Source: Methylomicrobium lacus LW14 (GTDB taxonomy: Bacteria > Pseudomonadota > Gammaproteobacteria > Methylococcales > Methylomonadaceae). From it: a stretch of 64,000 nt of DNA. The stretch is taken from NCBI RefSeq assembly GCF_000527095.1, contig NZ_AZUN01000001.1:744001-808000 (forward strand). The letters run 5' to 3'. Numbering within the stretch: the stretch's first letter is position 1; every line of letters begins with the position of its first letter. The notes beneath the pieces were generated by a model that saw only the letters and a program-made list of their open reading frames with translations, searched no databases and was not told where the DNA came from. Below are positions 35,232 to 44,629 of the stretch, piece after piece. A program made the position numbers and the translations under genes.

Positions 35232-38200
35232 ATGAACTTTAAACGATTTAAAACTCAATCGATTATCCTTTATTTTGACGCGCAACCTTATGGGTTGCGC
35301 TACGGGTGGGCGATGCTGACAGTCGCTATCGCCGCGATAGCAACACTCTATGTTCCCGTGATTGGCGAGCGGGCAGCGTTCTTGTTATTTTTTTTCGCGA
35401 TTATCCAGACCTCTTTCTGGCTCGGACGGAACCCGGGTATTTTCGCGATGTTCTTATCCTTGATTGCAGTTAATGCTCTTATTTTGTTTCCGGCCTCGAT
35501 TTTAAAGTCTTATGACGTTCTTATTTTAAATGCGGGCTTTTGCGTTTTATCCGCGGTTATCGTCGCCACCACCAGCCTTCATCGGAGGTTAACCGGGGCG
35601 CTTTGGGAAAGCCGGCAACGCTATGCCGGAATTGTCGAGTCGGCTTTGGACGCATTGATTACTATCGACGCCGATCAACATATATTACTCTTCAACGCCG
35701 CGGCGGAAAAAATGTTCGGATGTACGGCAGATGAAGCTGTGGGGGGATCTCTCGAGCGTTTTATTCCCAAGCGGTTTCGCCCCGCCCATGCCGCGCATAT
35801 TCGCGCTTTCGGGAGTACCGGCGCCAGCAATCGTAAAATGGGCGAACTGGCTGCTGTTAAAGGCCTGCGCGCCGATGGCGAGGAGTTCCCGATCGAGGCG
35901 GCTATTTCCCTGTGCGAGATAAATGGCGAGAAATCATTTACCGCCATCCTGCGCGATGTCACGGAGCGCGTGCGCGCAGATAGCGCTTTAAAGGAGCAGC
36001 TTAAGCTGCAGGATCAACTGACCAAGGTTGCAGCAACCGTGCCTGGGGTAATTTGTTCCTTCCGGTTGCGCCCGGACGGCTCCGCTTGCATGCCTTACGC
36101 CAGTCCGGTTTTCGAATCTGTATACGGACTCAAGCCCGATGCTGTAGCCAAAGATTTTAGTCCGATCTTTGCTCGCGTCCATCCCAGAGATATCGGCCAT
36201 ATCCATGAAACGATCGCCGAGTCTGCTCGTACTATGCAACCCTGGCAAGACTGTTTCCGCTACGACCATCCGACGAAAGGGGAAATATGGATCGAGGGCC
36301 ACTCGATACCGCTACGCGAAGCTGACGGCAGCACTCTCTGGCATGGTTATATCCAAGATATGACTTGGGAAAAAAAGACCGAATTGGAACGGCAAAAATT
36401 TATCTCTCTAGCCGATAATAGCCAGGAGTTCATTGGCATGTGCGACATGAACTTACTTCCCATCGATATCGAGGAAAGAAAACAGGCAGAGCAGCAAATA
36501 ACTTTCTTGAACCGACATTTGCAGCGCCGGATAGAGGAAATGCAAGCTATTTTCGATACCGCGCCCATCGGTCTAAGTATCGCCGATGACACGACAGGCT
36601 GTCGTATCCGAGGTAATCCGGCTATTGAAAGGATGCTTGGCTTAGCGCCAGGCAGCGAGCTTTCTTTGGAAGGGGACACCCCGGCCCCCATTTGTGCAAT
36701 GCTGAACGGACGCGAGCTGGCAGTCGAGGAACTGCCGATACAGCGTGCTAACCGCGGCGAAGTAGTAACCAACCAGATTATCGATATCAGCCGTCCTGAT
36801 GGTCTGGTCATCACGGTGCTCAGCAATGCATCCCCCTTATTCAATGAAGAGGGATTTCCACGCGGCGCGGTTGGCGCTTTTCTGGACATCACGGAGCTGA
36901 AACGGGTCGAAGACTCGTTAACGAAGAGCCAAACTCAGCTTCGGACTTTTATCGAGCAGGCACCTCTCAGCATTGCGATGTTCGACCGTGAAATGAACTA
37001 TCTGGTCACTAGCCGACGCTGGATCGAAGAGTTTGGACGGGGGTACGATGATCTGACGGGACGTAACCATTATTGGGTTAATCCGGATATTTCCGCCGAG
37101 TGGCGAGAGATTCACGTTAAAGCACAAGCCGGGGCGTTTCTGAAAAACGATGACGACTTATGGATCCAAGCGGACGGAAGCCGGCATTGGTTGCGTTGGG
37201 CGGCTTATCCCTGGACAAACCAGGAAGGGAAGATCGGCGGCATTATTATTTCCTGCGAGGATATCACGGCACGCCGAACAGCCGAGGAAGAATTGCGCAC
37301 TGTCCAGACGCGACTCGCTATTGTCGTCGAAGCGGTGAAAGCGGGTTATTGGGACTGGGATCTGAATACGAGCTCAGTCTACTTATCGCCTGAATGGAAG
37401 CGGCAAATCGGCTTTGACGAGAACGAATTGCTCAACCGATGGGAAGAATGGGAATGCCGCTTGCATCCCGACGACCGGGCATCGGTGTTGGCGGCCGCTG
37501 AAAACTATATCTCGGGACTTCTGCCGGTCTTCGAATTGGAGTTCCGTCTGCGTCACAAGGATGGCTTGTACCGCTGGGTTCACTCTCGTGGCGGATTATT
37601 GCGTGACCCCAATAACCGTCCCTATCGTATGCTGGGAATAAATTTAGACATTACCGACTACAAGAAGCAAAAGGAATTGAGTGAGCGGCGCGATAAGATG
37701 GAGCAATCGTTCCGGCTCTATGTTGTCACCCAAACGGCGGCTGCCATAGCTCACGAACTGCATCAGCCACTGGCTGCGATCTCCTCTTATGCCGAAGTGG
37801 CGTTACATATGCTGCAAGCCGGCAACCAGAATCCGGAAAAGCTCGGTTCTCTTATGGAGATTTGCGCCCAGCAAGCACAGCGTGCCGGGGGCGTTATACG
37901 GCAATTAATGACGGTATTGCATAAAGACGAGGCCCTCAGCGAGTCGATAGATATCAATCAATTGGCCCGGGAAGCACTCGAGCTAGTCAAGGCGGCCGGA
38001 CATTTAGGGGTTTTTAGCATAGAACTGAATCTCGCCGCGGCCTTGCCGCCGGTCTGGGCCAATAGTCTGCAAATCGAAAAGGTGCTGATCAACTTGTTAC
38101 GCAACGGCTTGGAGTCCATGCAGGAAAGCGGATTAAGCGCCGGAACGATCACCCTAACAACGCGTAGCACCGATGACACGCCGGCCATGGCGCAGGTGAC

Positions 38201-38405
38201 GGTGCGTGACGGCGGAAAAAGCGTGACGGACATCGCCATCTTGAAAAACATGTTCCAACCCTTCTACACGACCAAACCCCAAGGTTTAGGTATGGGCCTT
38301 GCTATCAGTCGCGCCTTGATCGAAGCTCACGGAGGAAGAATGTGGGCTGAGCAAAACGCCGGTAACGGCATCAGTGTCCACTTTACCTTATCCTTCGTGA
38401 CATGA
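35232..38405 (+). CDS. Multi-PAS sensor histidine kinase, DUF4118 N-terminus, FixL-like C-terminus
   Basis: About 1057 residues. Residues 15-115 form a DUF4118-like membrane domain (several helices). PAS domains follow at about 130-255, 262-385, 436-555, 573-690 and 694-815, the last with GYWDWDLNT typical of PAS_3. Between the second and third is a stub (about 390-422) that looks like a PAS missing its core. The kinase has the His in AAIAHELHQPLAAISSYAEV (near 840), N-box INLLRNGLESM and G2 GLGMGLAIS; the G1 box reads DGGKS rather than DNGPG. The ATG at 35232 lacks a clear ribosome site. It overlaps the response regulator gene by ATGA. Confidence 0.87.
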   Translation: MNFKRFKTQSIILYFDAQPYGLRYGWAMLTVAIAAIATLYVPVIGERAAFLLFFFAIIQTSFWLGRNPGIFAMFLSLIAVNALILFPASILKSYDVLILNAGFCVLSAVIVATTSLHRRLTGALWESRQRYAGIVESALDALITIDADQHILLFNAAAEKMFGCTADEAVGGSLERFIPKRFRPAHAAHIRAFGSTGASNRKMGELAAVKGLRADGEEFPIEAAISLCEINGEKSFTAILRDVTERVRADSALKEQLKLQDQLTKVAATVPGVICSFRLRPDGSACMPYASPVFESVYGLKPDAVAKDFSPIFARVHPRDIGHIHETIAESARTMQPWQDCFRYDHPTKGEIWIEGHSIPLREADGSTLWHGYIQDMTWEKKTELERQKFISLADNSQEFIGMCDMNLLPIDIEERKQAEQQITFLNRHLQRRIEEMQAIFDTAPIGLSIADDTTGCRIRGNPAIERMLGLAPGSELSLEGDTPAPICAMLNGRELAVEELPIQRANRGEVVTNQIIDISRPDGLVITVLSNASPLFNEEGFPRGAVGAFLDITELKRVEDSLTKSQTQLRTFIEQAPLSIAMFDREMNYLVTSRRWIEEFGRGYDDLTGRNHYWVNPDISAEWREIHVKAQAGAFLKNDDDLWIQADGSRHWLRWAAYPWTNQEGKIGGIIISCEDITARRTAEEELRTVQTRLAIVVEAVKAGYWDWDLNTSSVYLSPEWKRQIGFDENELLNRWEEWECRLHPDDRASVLAAAENYISGLLPVFELEFRLRHKDGLYRWVHSRGGLLRDPNNRPYRMLGINLDITDYKKQKELSERRDKMEQSFRLYVVTQTAAAIAHELHQPLAAISSYAEVALHMLQAGNQNPEKLGSLMEICAQQAQRAGGVIRQLMTVLHKDEALSESIDINQLAREALELVKAAGHLGVFSIELNLAAALPPVWANSLQIEKVLINLLRNGLESMQESGLSAGTITLTTRSTDDTPAMAQVTVRDGGKSVTDIAILKNMFQPFYTTKPQGLGMGLAISRALIEAHGGRMWAEQNAGNGISVHFTLSFVT

Positions 38406-39016
38406 GCACTCAATTCTGTGTTTTTATCGTCGATGACGAGTATGTGATACGCCATAGCCTTGGGCTGGTTATGGAAACCGCAGGTTTTGCTTACCAGACT
38501 TTCGAGAGCGCCGAGGACTTTCTGCAAAACTATTGTCCGGGCCAGCCTGGCTGCCTGCTACTCGACTTCAACTTGCCGGGCTTGAACGGTCAAGAATTGC
38601 AAGTCGAACTCATCCGCCGCAAGATACACCTGCCGATTATTTTCCTCACCGCTTATGGCGATATACCCATGACGGTCCGAGCAATCAAGGCCGGAGCGGT
38701 CGATTTTCTGACGAAGCCCGTTCCAAACAACCTGTTGATCGAGCGGATACAGGCAGTGCTGCAGCACGAAACACAGATATCCGAACAGACTTTGGCGGAA
38801 CAAGCTCTCTGTATGCGCCTATACGGTCTTACCTCCCGCGAAATGGAAATCATGTCTTGGGTTGTGGCGGGTCATTCCAATAAGGAAATCGCTCGGCAAC
38901 TAGGCATCAGTCACCGTACCGTCGAAATTCACCGTGCACGGATCTTAAAAAAAACCGGCACAACGAATCCCCTGGAACTGGCCCGCCTGTGCGAAGCCAG
39001 CCATCTTCCACTCTGA
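38402..39016 (+). CDS. FixJ-like response regulator with LuxR-type HTH
   Basis: A 204-residue regulator. The receiver has D11/D12, phospho-acceptor D55 in LLLDFNLPG, T83 and K105 in LTKPVP. The C-terminal HTH has the LuxR signature LTSREMEIMSWVVAGHSNKEIARQLGISHRTVEIHR-like pattern (key residues E, NKEIA, HRTVE). Its ATGA overlap with the PAS kinase makes them a cognate pair. The targets are unknown; no nearby gene has an obvious inverted-repeat operator that I can see. Confidence 0.93.
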   Translation: MSTQFCVFIVDDEYVIRHSLGLVMETAGFAYQTFESAEDFLQNYCPGQPGCLLLDFNLPGLNGQELQVELIRRKIHLPIIFLTAYGDIPMTVRAIKAGAVDFLTKPVPNNLLIERIQAVLQHETQISEQTLAEQALCMRLYGLTSREMEIMSWVVAGHSNKEIARQLGISHRTVEIHRARILKKTGTTNPLELARLCEASHLPL

Positions 39017-39393
39017 CTCGAGTCCCCGGATCTTGCTATTTTGGCTATAAATTGCTTGCGCCGAGATAATTAAGCTTAATTGCTAAAATTAGGCTTTCAC
39101 CCTCTCGCTCGTGAACCGGCAAATGTATGAATGCACCGTACTCCGCTGGTATTGAATAAGTGTCCTTATGTACGTGCTCGCACGTATTTTATCGCTCACT
39201 GATATACGGTTTAATTTATCCCACTGGCGATGCTCGCTCGACTCAAACTTGCCAAAAAAGGAGTGGGTTATTCGTTAAGATCGAATGCACTTCTTGGTAG
39301 GCGGGGAAGACGAGTTTCTTTTCCTGTGGCGAGGATCATCCTATATAGGATGCATCCGGTTTTGATTCATTTTATTACAAGGGTAACGACTCA
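39017..39393. other. Intergenic region after the two-component pair
   Basis: No gene supported. A short frame starting at 39230 overlaps the next gene out of phase and has no recognisable content. Confidence 0.45.
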
Positions 39394-39720
39394 ATGGATG
39401 CGGATTATGATATTTTCGAGATTGTCGCAGTCATACGTGATTTCTGGCTCGTCGATGCGGAGTCTTATCAGCGAAAGTATTGCACCAACCATGGCCAGAC
39501 CTTGGCTCCCGGCTATTATGTCGTCAACTGGCCGGAACACATTCGGGCAAGGCGATTTAACGATCACGCCGCATTTCATGGGCCGTTCAAATTTCGCAAG
39601 GAGGCGCAAGTGGCCCTTGAGTGGATGCATAAGACGAGGGAACTTCTTTTGACAAGATTCTCCGAGGTATCGTCTGCTGCCGCTTTGAACGCTACCCCAA
39701 TGGAAGTGAAGAAACTCTGA
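39394..39720 (+). CDS. Small protein of unknown function
   Basis: A 108-residue soluble protein I cannot name. Residues about 30-85 look well ordered: HGQTLAPGYYVVNWPE then HIRARRFNDHAAFHGPFKFRK and EAQVALEWMH. The aromatic, His-rich core and plausible codon use favour a real gene. GGGTAA lies about 8 bases before the ATG. It sits between a two-component pair and the cobalamin riboswitch but has no evident tie to either. Confidence 0.55.
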   Translation: MDADYDIFEIVAVIRDFWLVDAESYQRKYCTNHGQTLAPGYYVVNWPEHIRARRFNDHAAFHGPFKFRKEAQVALEWMHKTRELLLTRFSEVSSAAALNATPMEVKKL

Positions 39721-39981
39721 TCGTAAAGGCTATTTTGCACTGTTCTTTGTCGGTTTTGGTGTATACCTTACCCGACTTCCACAATCGGCCGGATTTCGCA
39801 GGCCACCCCAGAGATAAAAACGCCCCTCGGCGCCATTCACCCCATGAGCCCCGGACGTCTTCTAATCCTTTCCTGACGGCCAATTCGGCGACCCCGCCAA
39901 TGCGCAGGAACGTAGAAATTCGGCGTTTTTGGCAGAAAAGAATCGCCATAGCTACCTCGGATGAATTATACTCGCCGCCGA

Positions 39982-40170
39982 TTAGGTGCTTTGGTGCGTG
40001 TTCTCTGTGCCAGAGTTAAACGGGAAGTCCGGTGCGATGGTTATTTTTTCCATCTACTCCGGCGCAGCCCCCGCTGCTGTAAGCCTGATGAATCGTCTTG
40101 ATGCCACTGCGCGTTTCGCGTGGGAAGGTGGGCGAATTCAGATGAAGGTGAGCCAGAAGACCGGCCTGAT
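39982..40170 (+). promoter_or_regulatory. Cobalamin (B12) riboswitch
   Basis: The conserved cobalamin aptamer pieces occur in order: GGGAA then GGTGCGA near 40022-40038, GGCGCAGCCCCCGC near 40061-40074, GTAAGCC, ATGCCACTGCG near 40101, GGGAAGGTGGGC near 40122, and the B12 box AGCCAGAAGACCGGCC at 40151-40166. It sits about 125 bases upstream of cbtB. High adenosylcobalamin should repress the downstream cobalt-uptake and corrin operon. A small hairpin CTCTCGGAGGGAGAG follows near 40190 but no T-rich terminator is seen, so control may be at translation. Confidence 0.93.
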
Positions 40171-40295
40171 TCGACTGTATGGTTGCTGACTCTCGGAGGG
40201 AGAGCGCAGGCCGGAGACATCCTATATCCGTCTCTGTACGCGTATTCTCTAATCCAGTCTGCTCCCGAAATCCATTTTGAATCGAGGAGACTGTC

Positions 40296-40475
40296 ATGTT
40301 TATCCAATCCCCACTCCCAACGTTGGCTAACGCGCTCGATGCGCGGGTCTTGACCGGCATGGCCATGCTCCTATTGGGCGCTACTCTGGTACTGGCCGTA
40401 GGTTTTGCGCCGCTAACCGAGGTGCACAACGCCACCCACGACACCCGCCACGCCACCGGCTTTCCCTGCCATTGA
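40296..40475 (+). CDS. cbtB: CbtB family cobalt-transporter subunit
   Basis: A 59-residue protein with one membrane helix (about 21-40, GMAMLLLGATLVLAVGFAPL) and a His-rich C-terminus (HNATHDTRHATGFPCH) that is the likely metal-binding tail of CbtB. GAGGAGAC lies just before the ATG. Its TGA shares one base with the cbtA start (TGATG). CbtB with CbtA is a proposed cobalt uptake system found under B12 riboswitch control, as here. Confidence 0.92.
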   Translation: MFIQSPLPTLANALDARVLTGMAMLLLGATLVLAVGFAPLTEVHNATHDTRHATGFPCH

Positions 40476-41218
40476 TGGCCGGCATGCTCCTCCCGCGCAT
40501 TATTTTGTCCGCCGGAATTTCGGGGATAGTGGCCGCCCTTTTGCTGGCGCTGATGCAAATTCTGTGGGTGACACCGCTGATCCTCGAAGCCGAAACTTAT
40601 GAAACCGCGGCGGAATCGCTAGCACATACCCACATCGCCGACGCTACCGCCGGGCACGAGCATCCGCAGCAGGCCTGGCAGCCCGAAGACGGCTGGCAAA
40701 GAACCCTGGCGACAATCAGCAGCAACGTGGTCATGGCCATCGGTTTTGCATCGATGTTGACCGGCGCCTATTGTTTGCGGCGGCCGCCTGGCTGGGTTAT
40801 CGGGTTCGGCTGGGGATTGGCCGGTTATGCGGTGTTTTTCGCGGCGCCAAGTTTAGGTCTGCCGCCGGAATTGCCCGGCACGACGGCCGCCGACCTGCTG
40901 GCTCGACAATATTGGTGGCTGGGTACGGTCTGCGTCACGGCAATCGGGCTGGGCTTGCTGTTTCTGCAAAGCAAACCCATGCCGAGACTGGCAGGCGGTT
41001 TGCTGTTGCTGAGTCCCCATCTGCTCGGCGCACCGCAGCCGGCGATGGCAGAAAGTCTGGCACCTGAGGCATTGCAAGTTCAATTCATCCAGGCGTCAGC
41101 GCTCAGCAATCTTGTGTTCTGGCTGGTATTGGGCAGCGTGTCGGCGGCTTTGGCCATCCGTTTCGGTGTGGGTGATGAAAACCAAGGCCTGGCATCGCCG
41201 GAGAATCGGCATGGCTAA
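40475..41218 (+). CDS. cbtA: CbtA family cobalt-transporter subunit
   Basis: A 247-residue inner-membrane protein with about five hydrophobic segments (14-34, 88-105, 113-135, 150-170, 215-237) and a His/Glu-rich loop after TM1 (HTHIADATAGHEHPQQ) fitting a cobalt carrier. Family-like stretch: GWGLAGYAVFFAAPSLGLPPELPG. The ATG shares its A with the cbtB stop. The end overlaps the cobM start by 8 bases, so uptake and corrin synthesis are coupled. Confidence 0.92.
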   Translation: MAGMLLPRIILSAGISGIVAALLLALMQILWVTPLILEAETYETAAESLAHTHIADATAGHEHPQQAWQPEDGWQRTLATISSNVVMAIGFASMLTGAYCLRRPPGWVIGFGWGLAGYAVFFAAPSLGLPPELPGTTAADLLARQYWWLGTVCVTAIGLGLLFLQSKPMPRLAGGLLLLSPHLLGAPQPAMAESLAPEALQVQFIQASALSNLVFWLVLGSVSAALAIRFGVGDENQGLASPENRHG

Positions 41219-41990
41219 AGTCTGGTTTGTCGGCGCCGGCCCCGGCGATCCCGAACTGATTACCGTCAAGGGACAGCGCTTACTGGCACAAGCCGGCGCG
41301 GTGCTGTATGCAGGATCCCTGGTCAATCAGGCCGCAACGCTGTACGCACCGGCTGGCAGCCGGGTTCGCGATTCAAAAGACATGACGCTGGATGACATCA
41401 CCGCCTGGCTGATCGATCAGGCCCGTCAGCATGACACCGTTGTGCGTCTGCAAACCGGCGATCCCGGGCTTTACGGCGCATTGACCGAAATGGTCAGACC
41501 GCTGGATCAGGCCGGCATCGATTGGGCTGTCGTGCCGGGAGTTTCCTCGGCACTGGCTTCCGCCGCTGTGGCCGGCGAAACGCTGACGCTGCCGGAAGTC
41601 ACGCAAACCGTGATTTTGACCCGTGTCTCGGGGCGCACGCCAATGCCGCCCGGCGAAGAACTGGAAGCTTTGGCCGCCCATCGCACCACGCTATGCATTT
41701 TCCTGTCGATTACCTTGCTGGCCCATGTGCAAAAAGCCTTGCTGGCGGCCGGCTGGCCGGCGGATGCGCCGATTCTGGTCGTGCAAAAAGCCAGCTGGCC
41801 CGGCGAGGAAAAAATCGTGCGCGGCACCTTGCAAGATATTCGCGACCGCTGCCGGGCGGAAAAAATCAACAGTCAGGCGATGATCATCGCCAGCCCGGCG
41901 TTAGGCGCCCGGTATTGGCCTGAGATCCGACATTCCAAACTCTACGATGCCGGGTTTTCGCATCGTTTTCGTAAAGCGAGCAAACCATGA
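41211..41990 (+). CDS. cobM: (Cobalt-)precorrin-4 C11-methyltransferase
   Basis: A 259-residue SAM-dependent uroporphyrinogen-type methyltransferase (CbiF/CobM). N-terminal motif VWFVGAGPGDPELITVKG, the LQTGDPGLYGAL loop and VVPGVSSALASAA are typical, as is the C-terminal VVQKASWPGEEKIVRGTL. It methylates C11 of the ring-contracted intermediate. The ATG at 41211 is used; upstream codons in the same frame belong to cbtA. It overlaps cbtA by 8 bases and cbiX by 4. Confidence 0.95.
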   Translation: MAKVWFVGAGPGDPELITVKGQRLLAQAGAVLYAGSLVNQAATLYAPAGSRVRDSKDMTLDDITAWLIDQARQHDTVVRLQTGDPGLYGALTEMVRPLDQAGIDWAVVPGVSSALASAAVAGETLTLPEVTQTVILTRVSGRTPMPPGEELEALAAHRTTLCIFLSITLLAHVQKALLAAGWPADAPILVVQKASWPGEEKIVRGTLQDIRDRCRAEKINSQAMIIASPALGARYWPEIRHSKLYDAGFSHRFRKASKP

Positions 41991-42838
41991 ATCCAAACAT
42001 GCAAGCACAAACCATCCTGCTGGTCGGCCACGGCTCGCGTGAAGTCTCCGGCAATCTGGAAATTCAGGCGTTTGCCGAGCAGTGGCGCGCCCGCGAACCG
42101 CAACGCCGCATCGAAGTCTGTTTTATTGAATTTGCCGATGTGCTGCTCGACGACGGCTTGGATCTCGCCGCACGTCACGGCGGCCAGGTCGTCGTGGTGC
42201 CGTTGATCCTCAACGCCGCCGGCCACGTCAAGATGGAAATCCCCGAGTATATCGAACATGCCCGGCTGCGCCATCCGCATGTGGAGTTTGTCTATTGTCG
42301 CCATCTCGGCAGTTGCGAGGAAATCCTGACCATCCTGCAGCGCAATTTGCGCAAAGCGATGCACACACTGGATGTGCCCGACCCGCGCAATACCGGCGTG
42401 ATCGTGTTGGGGCGCGGTTCATCCGATCGGGTTGCCAACGGGGAAGTCGCCAAAATGGCGCGGTGGCTGTACGAAGAAACCGATCACGATTTGGTGGACA
42501 TCGCTTTTACCGGCATCACCCATCCGCGTCTGGAGTCGGTGGTGCAGCGTCAGATCAAACTGGAGATGCGGCAAATCATGGTGCTGCCGTTTTATTTGTT
42601 CACCGGCACCCTGATCGAACGCATTCGCCGCCAGGTGACGCGTTTGCAGAGCCAGTATCCGCATGTCCACTTCGTCCTCGGCCCGTATCTGGGTTTTGAG
42701 GACGAGATCTACCGCTTACTGGAACAGCGCATACAAGAAGCCACGGCCAACAGCCAGCCGGTGATGATGGAATGCGATGGCTGCAAATACCGTGAATTCG
42801 CCGCCGATCATGGCCTGGGTCCTCACCATCATGCCTGA
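41987..42838 (+). CDS. cbiX: Sirohydrochlorin cobaltochelatase CbiX (long form)
   Basis: A 283-residue chelatase with two CbiX-like halves that puts Co2+ into sirohydrochlorin, the step that marks the early-cobalt route. N-terminal LLVGHGSRE and VVVVPLILNAAGHVKMEIP carry the active-site His residues; the second half has VLGRGSSD and IMVLPFYLFTGTLIERI. The tail MMECDGCKYREF...PHHHA holds a CxxC and a His run, perhaps metal-binding. ATGA overlap with cobM. Confidence 0.94.
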   Translation: MNPNMQAQTILLVGHGSREVSGNLEIQAFAEQWRAREPQRRIEVCFIEFADVLLDDGLDLAARHGGQVVVVPLILNAAGHVKMEIPEYIEHARLRHPHVEFVYCRHLGSCEEILTILQRNLRKAMHTLDVPDPRNTGVIVLGRGSSDRVANGEVAKMARWLYEETDHDLVDIAFTGITHPRLESVVQRQIKLEMRQIMVLPFYLFTGTLIERIRRQVTRLQSQYPHVHFVLGPYLGFEDEIYRLLEQRIQEATANSQPVMMECDGCKYREFAADHGLGPHHHA

Positions 42839-42847
42839 GGCCGTAGC

Positions 42848-43519
42848 ATGAATCACAACACCATCACCGAACAACTCACCGACGCCGGCCGCCGCATCGA
42901 GCACGATTCCTTTGCGATCGTCGATGCCGAAGCCGGTCCGCACCCCTATCAGGCCGATGAATGGCAGGTGGTGCGGCGGATGATCCACGCCACGGCGGAT
43001 TTCGAATTCAACGGCCTGACCCGGTTCTCGCCCGGCGCGGTCGCTGCCGGCGTGCAGGCCCTGCTGCATGGTGCGGCAATAGTCGCCGACGTGGAAATGA
43101 TTTGCGTCGGCCTGTCCAAGCCGCGGCTGAATCATTTTGGCGTAGGCACCCATCAGTTTATCGCCGATGACGATGTGATCGCCCAGGCCAAAGCGGAAAA
43201 CAGCACGCGCGCGGTACAGGCGATGCGCAAGGCGCAACGGTTGAATCTGCTCGACGGCGGCATCGTTGCGATCGGCAACGCGCCGACTGCGTTACTGGAA
43301 GTGGTGCGCATGGTGCAAGAGGACGATCTGCGGCCGTCCCTGGTGATCGGCATGCCGGTCGGTTTCGTCTCGGCGGCAGAATCGAAGGCGCTGCTCAGTG
43401 AAATCGCCACCATCCCCTGGATCGTGATCGATGGCCGCAAAGGCGGCTCGACGCTCGTGGTGGCGGCCATCCATGCCTTGCTGGCCTTGGCCGAAGCGCA
43501 ACAATCGGCGCGGGACTGA
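42848..43519 (+). CDS. cobH: Precorrin-8X methylmutase
   Basis: A 223-residue CbiC/CobH enzyme that moves the methyl group from C11 to C12, giving (cobalt-)hydrogenobyrinate. Key stretches: RRMIHATADFEF with the catalytic His, VADVEMICVGLSKPRL, and the GNAPTALLEVVRM with MPVGFVSAAESKALL substrate region. It lies 9 bases after cbiX and 8 bases before cbiD. Confidence 0.95.
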   Translation: MNHNTITEQLTDAGRRIEHDSFAIVDAEAGPHPYQADEWQVVRRMIHATADFEFNGLTRFSPGAVAAGVQALLHGAAIVADVEMICVGLSKPRLNHFGVGTHQFIADDDVIAQAKAENSTRAVQAMRKAQRLNLLDGGIVAIGNAPTALLEVVRMVQEDDLRPSLVIGMPVGFVSAAESKALLSEIATIPWIVIDGRKGGSTLVVAAIHALLALAEAQQSARD

Positions 43520-43527
43520 CAGGCAGC

Positions 43528-44628
43528 GTGGAAAAAAAAGCCAAAGGCACCCGCAAAGGCTACACCACCGGCGCCTGTTCGGCCGCGGCGGCGCGGGCGG
43601 CGGTATTGGGTCTGGTGACTGGCGCGGTGCCGGAAGCGGTCGATTGCGAGTTGCCGAACGGCCAACAGGCGCGGTTTGCCGTGAGCGATGCGCATTGCGA
43701 CGGCCTAAACGCGCATGCCGTGGTGATCAAGGATGCCGGCGACGACCCGGATGTGACCGACAAGGCGCCGTTGACCGCCGATGTCCGTCTGCTGCCGGAT
43801 GCGCCCGGGGCCGTGATATTGAAGGGCGGCGCCGGCGTCGGCACGGTCACGATGCAAGGCCTTGGACTCGAAGTCGGCGGGCCGGCAATCAACCCGGTGC
43901 CGCGCCGCAATATCGAAGCCAATATCCGTGCCGCCGCCGCGCAGTTGTTGGAACAGTGCGGCCTGGAAGTGACGATTTCGGTGCCGGGCGGCGAGGACAT
44001 GGCCAAAAAAACCCTCAATTACCGGCTGGGTATCGTCGGCGGAATTTCGATCCTGGGCACCACCGGCGTCGTGCATCCTTATTCGACCGCGGCGTTTCGC
44101 GCCAGTGTGATTCAGGGCGTCGAAGTCGCGGCCAATCAGGGCCAGCCGATCGTGGTGCTGACCACCGGCGGCCGCACCGAAAAATTCACGATGCGCGAAT
44201 TGCCGGAGCTCGCGCCGGCCTGCTTCGTGCAAATGGGCGACTTCTTGAAATACGCATTGGATACGGTGGTCAAGTGCGGCATACGTGAAGTCGTGATTGG
44301 CGGCATGGTCGGCAAACTGACCAAGATTGCGCAAGGCGAGACCATCACTCATGCCAATCGCAGCGCGGTCGATACCGATTTGCTGGCGGAGATTGCCGCC
44401 GACATCGGCGCTCCGTCCGAGGTCTGCAACGACATCCGCCATTCGGAAATGGCGCGCTATGCCAGCGAGCGGATGGAGGAACTGGGCCTGATCGATCCGT
44501 TTTATCGGGCATTGGGCGAACGCGTCATCCGAACCTTGCACGGCCGTTATGCCGGCCAATTTCATTTACGGGTATTGATGTGCGATTTCGATGGCAACAA
44601 GCTGGCCGAAGCGGCCGGAGAGGTATGA
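43528..44628 (+). CDS. cbiD: Cobalt-precorrin-5B C1-methyltransferase
   Basis: A 366-residue CbiD, the SAM enzyme specific to the anaerobic, early-cobalt route. It begins with the family signature GYTTGACSAAAARAA, and has GVGTVTMQGLGLEVGGPAINPVPR-type motifs and GGISILGTTGVVHPYS. Start is GTG with a weak AGGCAGC before it; no better start lies in frame. The end is 2 bases from the next ATG. Presence of CbiD with CbiX and CbiG supports anaerobic-type synthesis even though the host may be aerobic. Confidence 0.95.
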   Translation: MEKKAKGTRKGYTTGACSAAAARAAVLGLVTGAVPEAVDCELPNGQQARFAVSDAHCDGLNAHAVVIKDAGDDPDVTDKAPLTADVRLLPDAPGAVILKGGAGVGTVTMQGLGLEVGGPAINPVPRRNIEANIRAAAAQLLEQCGLEVTISVPGGEDMAKKTLNYRLGIVGGISILGTTGVVHPYSTAAFRASVIQGVEVAANQGQPIVVLTTGGRTEKFTMRELPELAPACFVQMGDFLKYALDTVVKCGIREVVIGGMVGKLTKIAQGETITHANRSAVDTDLLAEIAADIGAPSEVCNDIRHSEMARYASERMEELGLIDPFYRALGERVIRTLHGRYAGQFHLRVLMCDFDGNKLAEAAGEV

Positions 44629-44629
44629 G

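Noticed and set aside
39692..40019. Overlapping frames of 85-94 codons on both strands upstream of the B12 riboswitch
   Set aside because: They overlap each other, the previous gene end and the riboswitch; no domain recognised.
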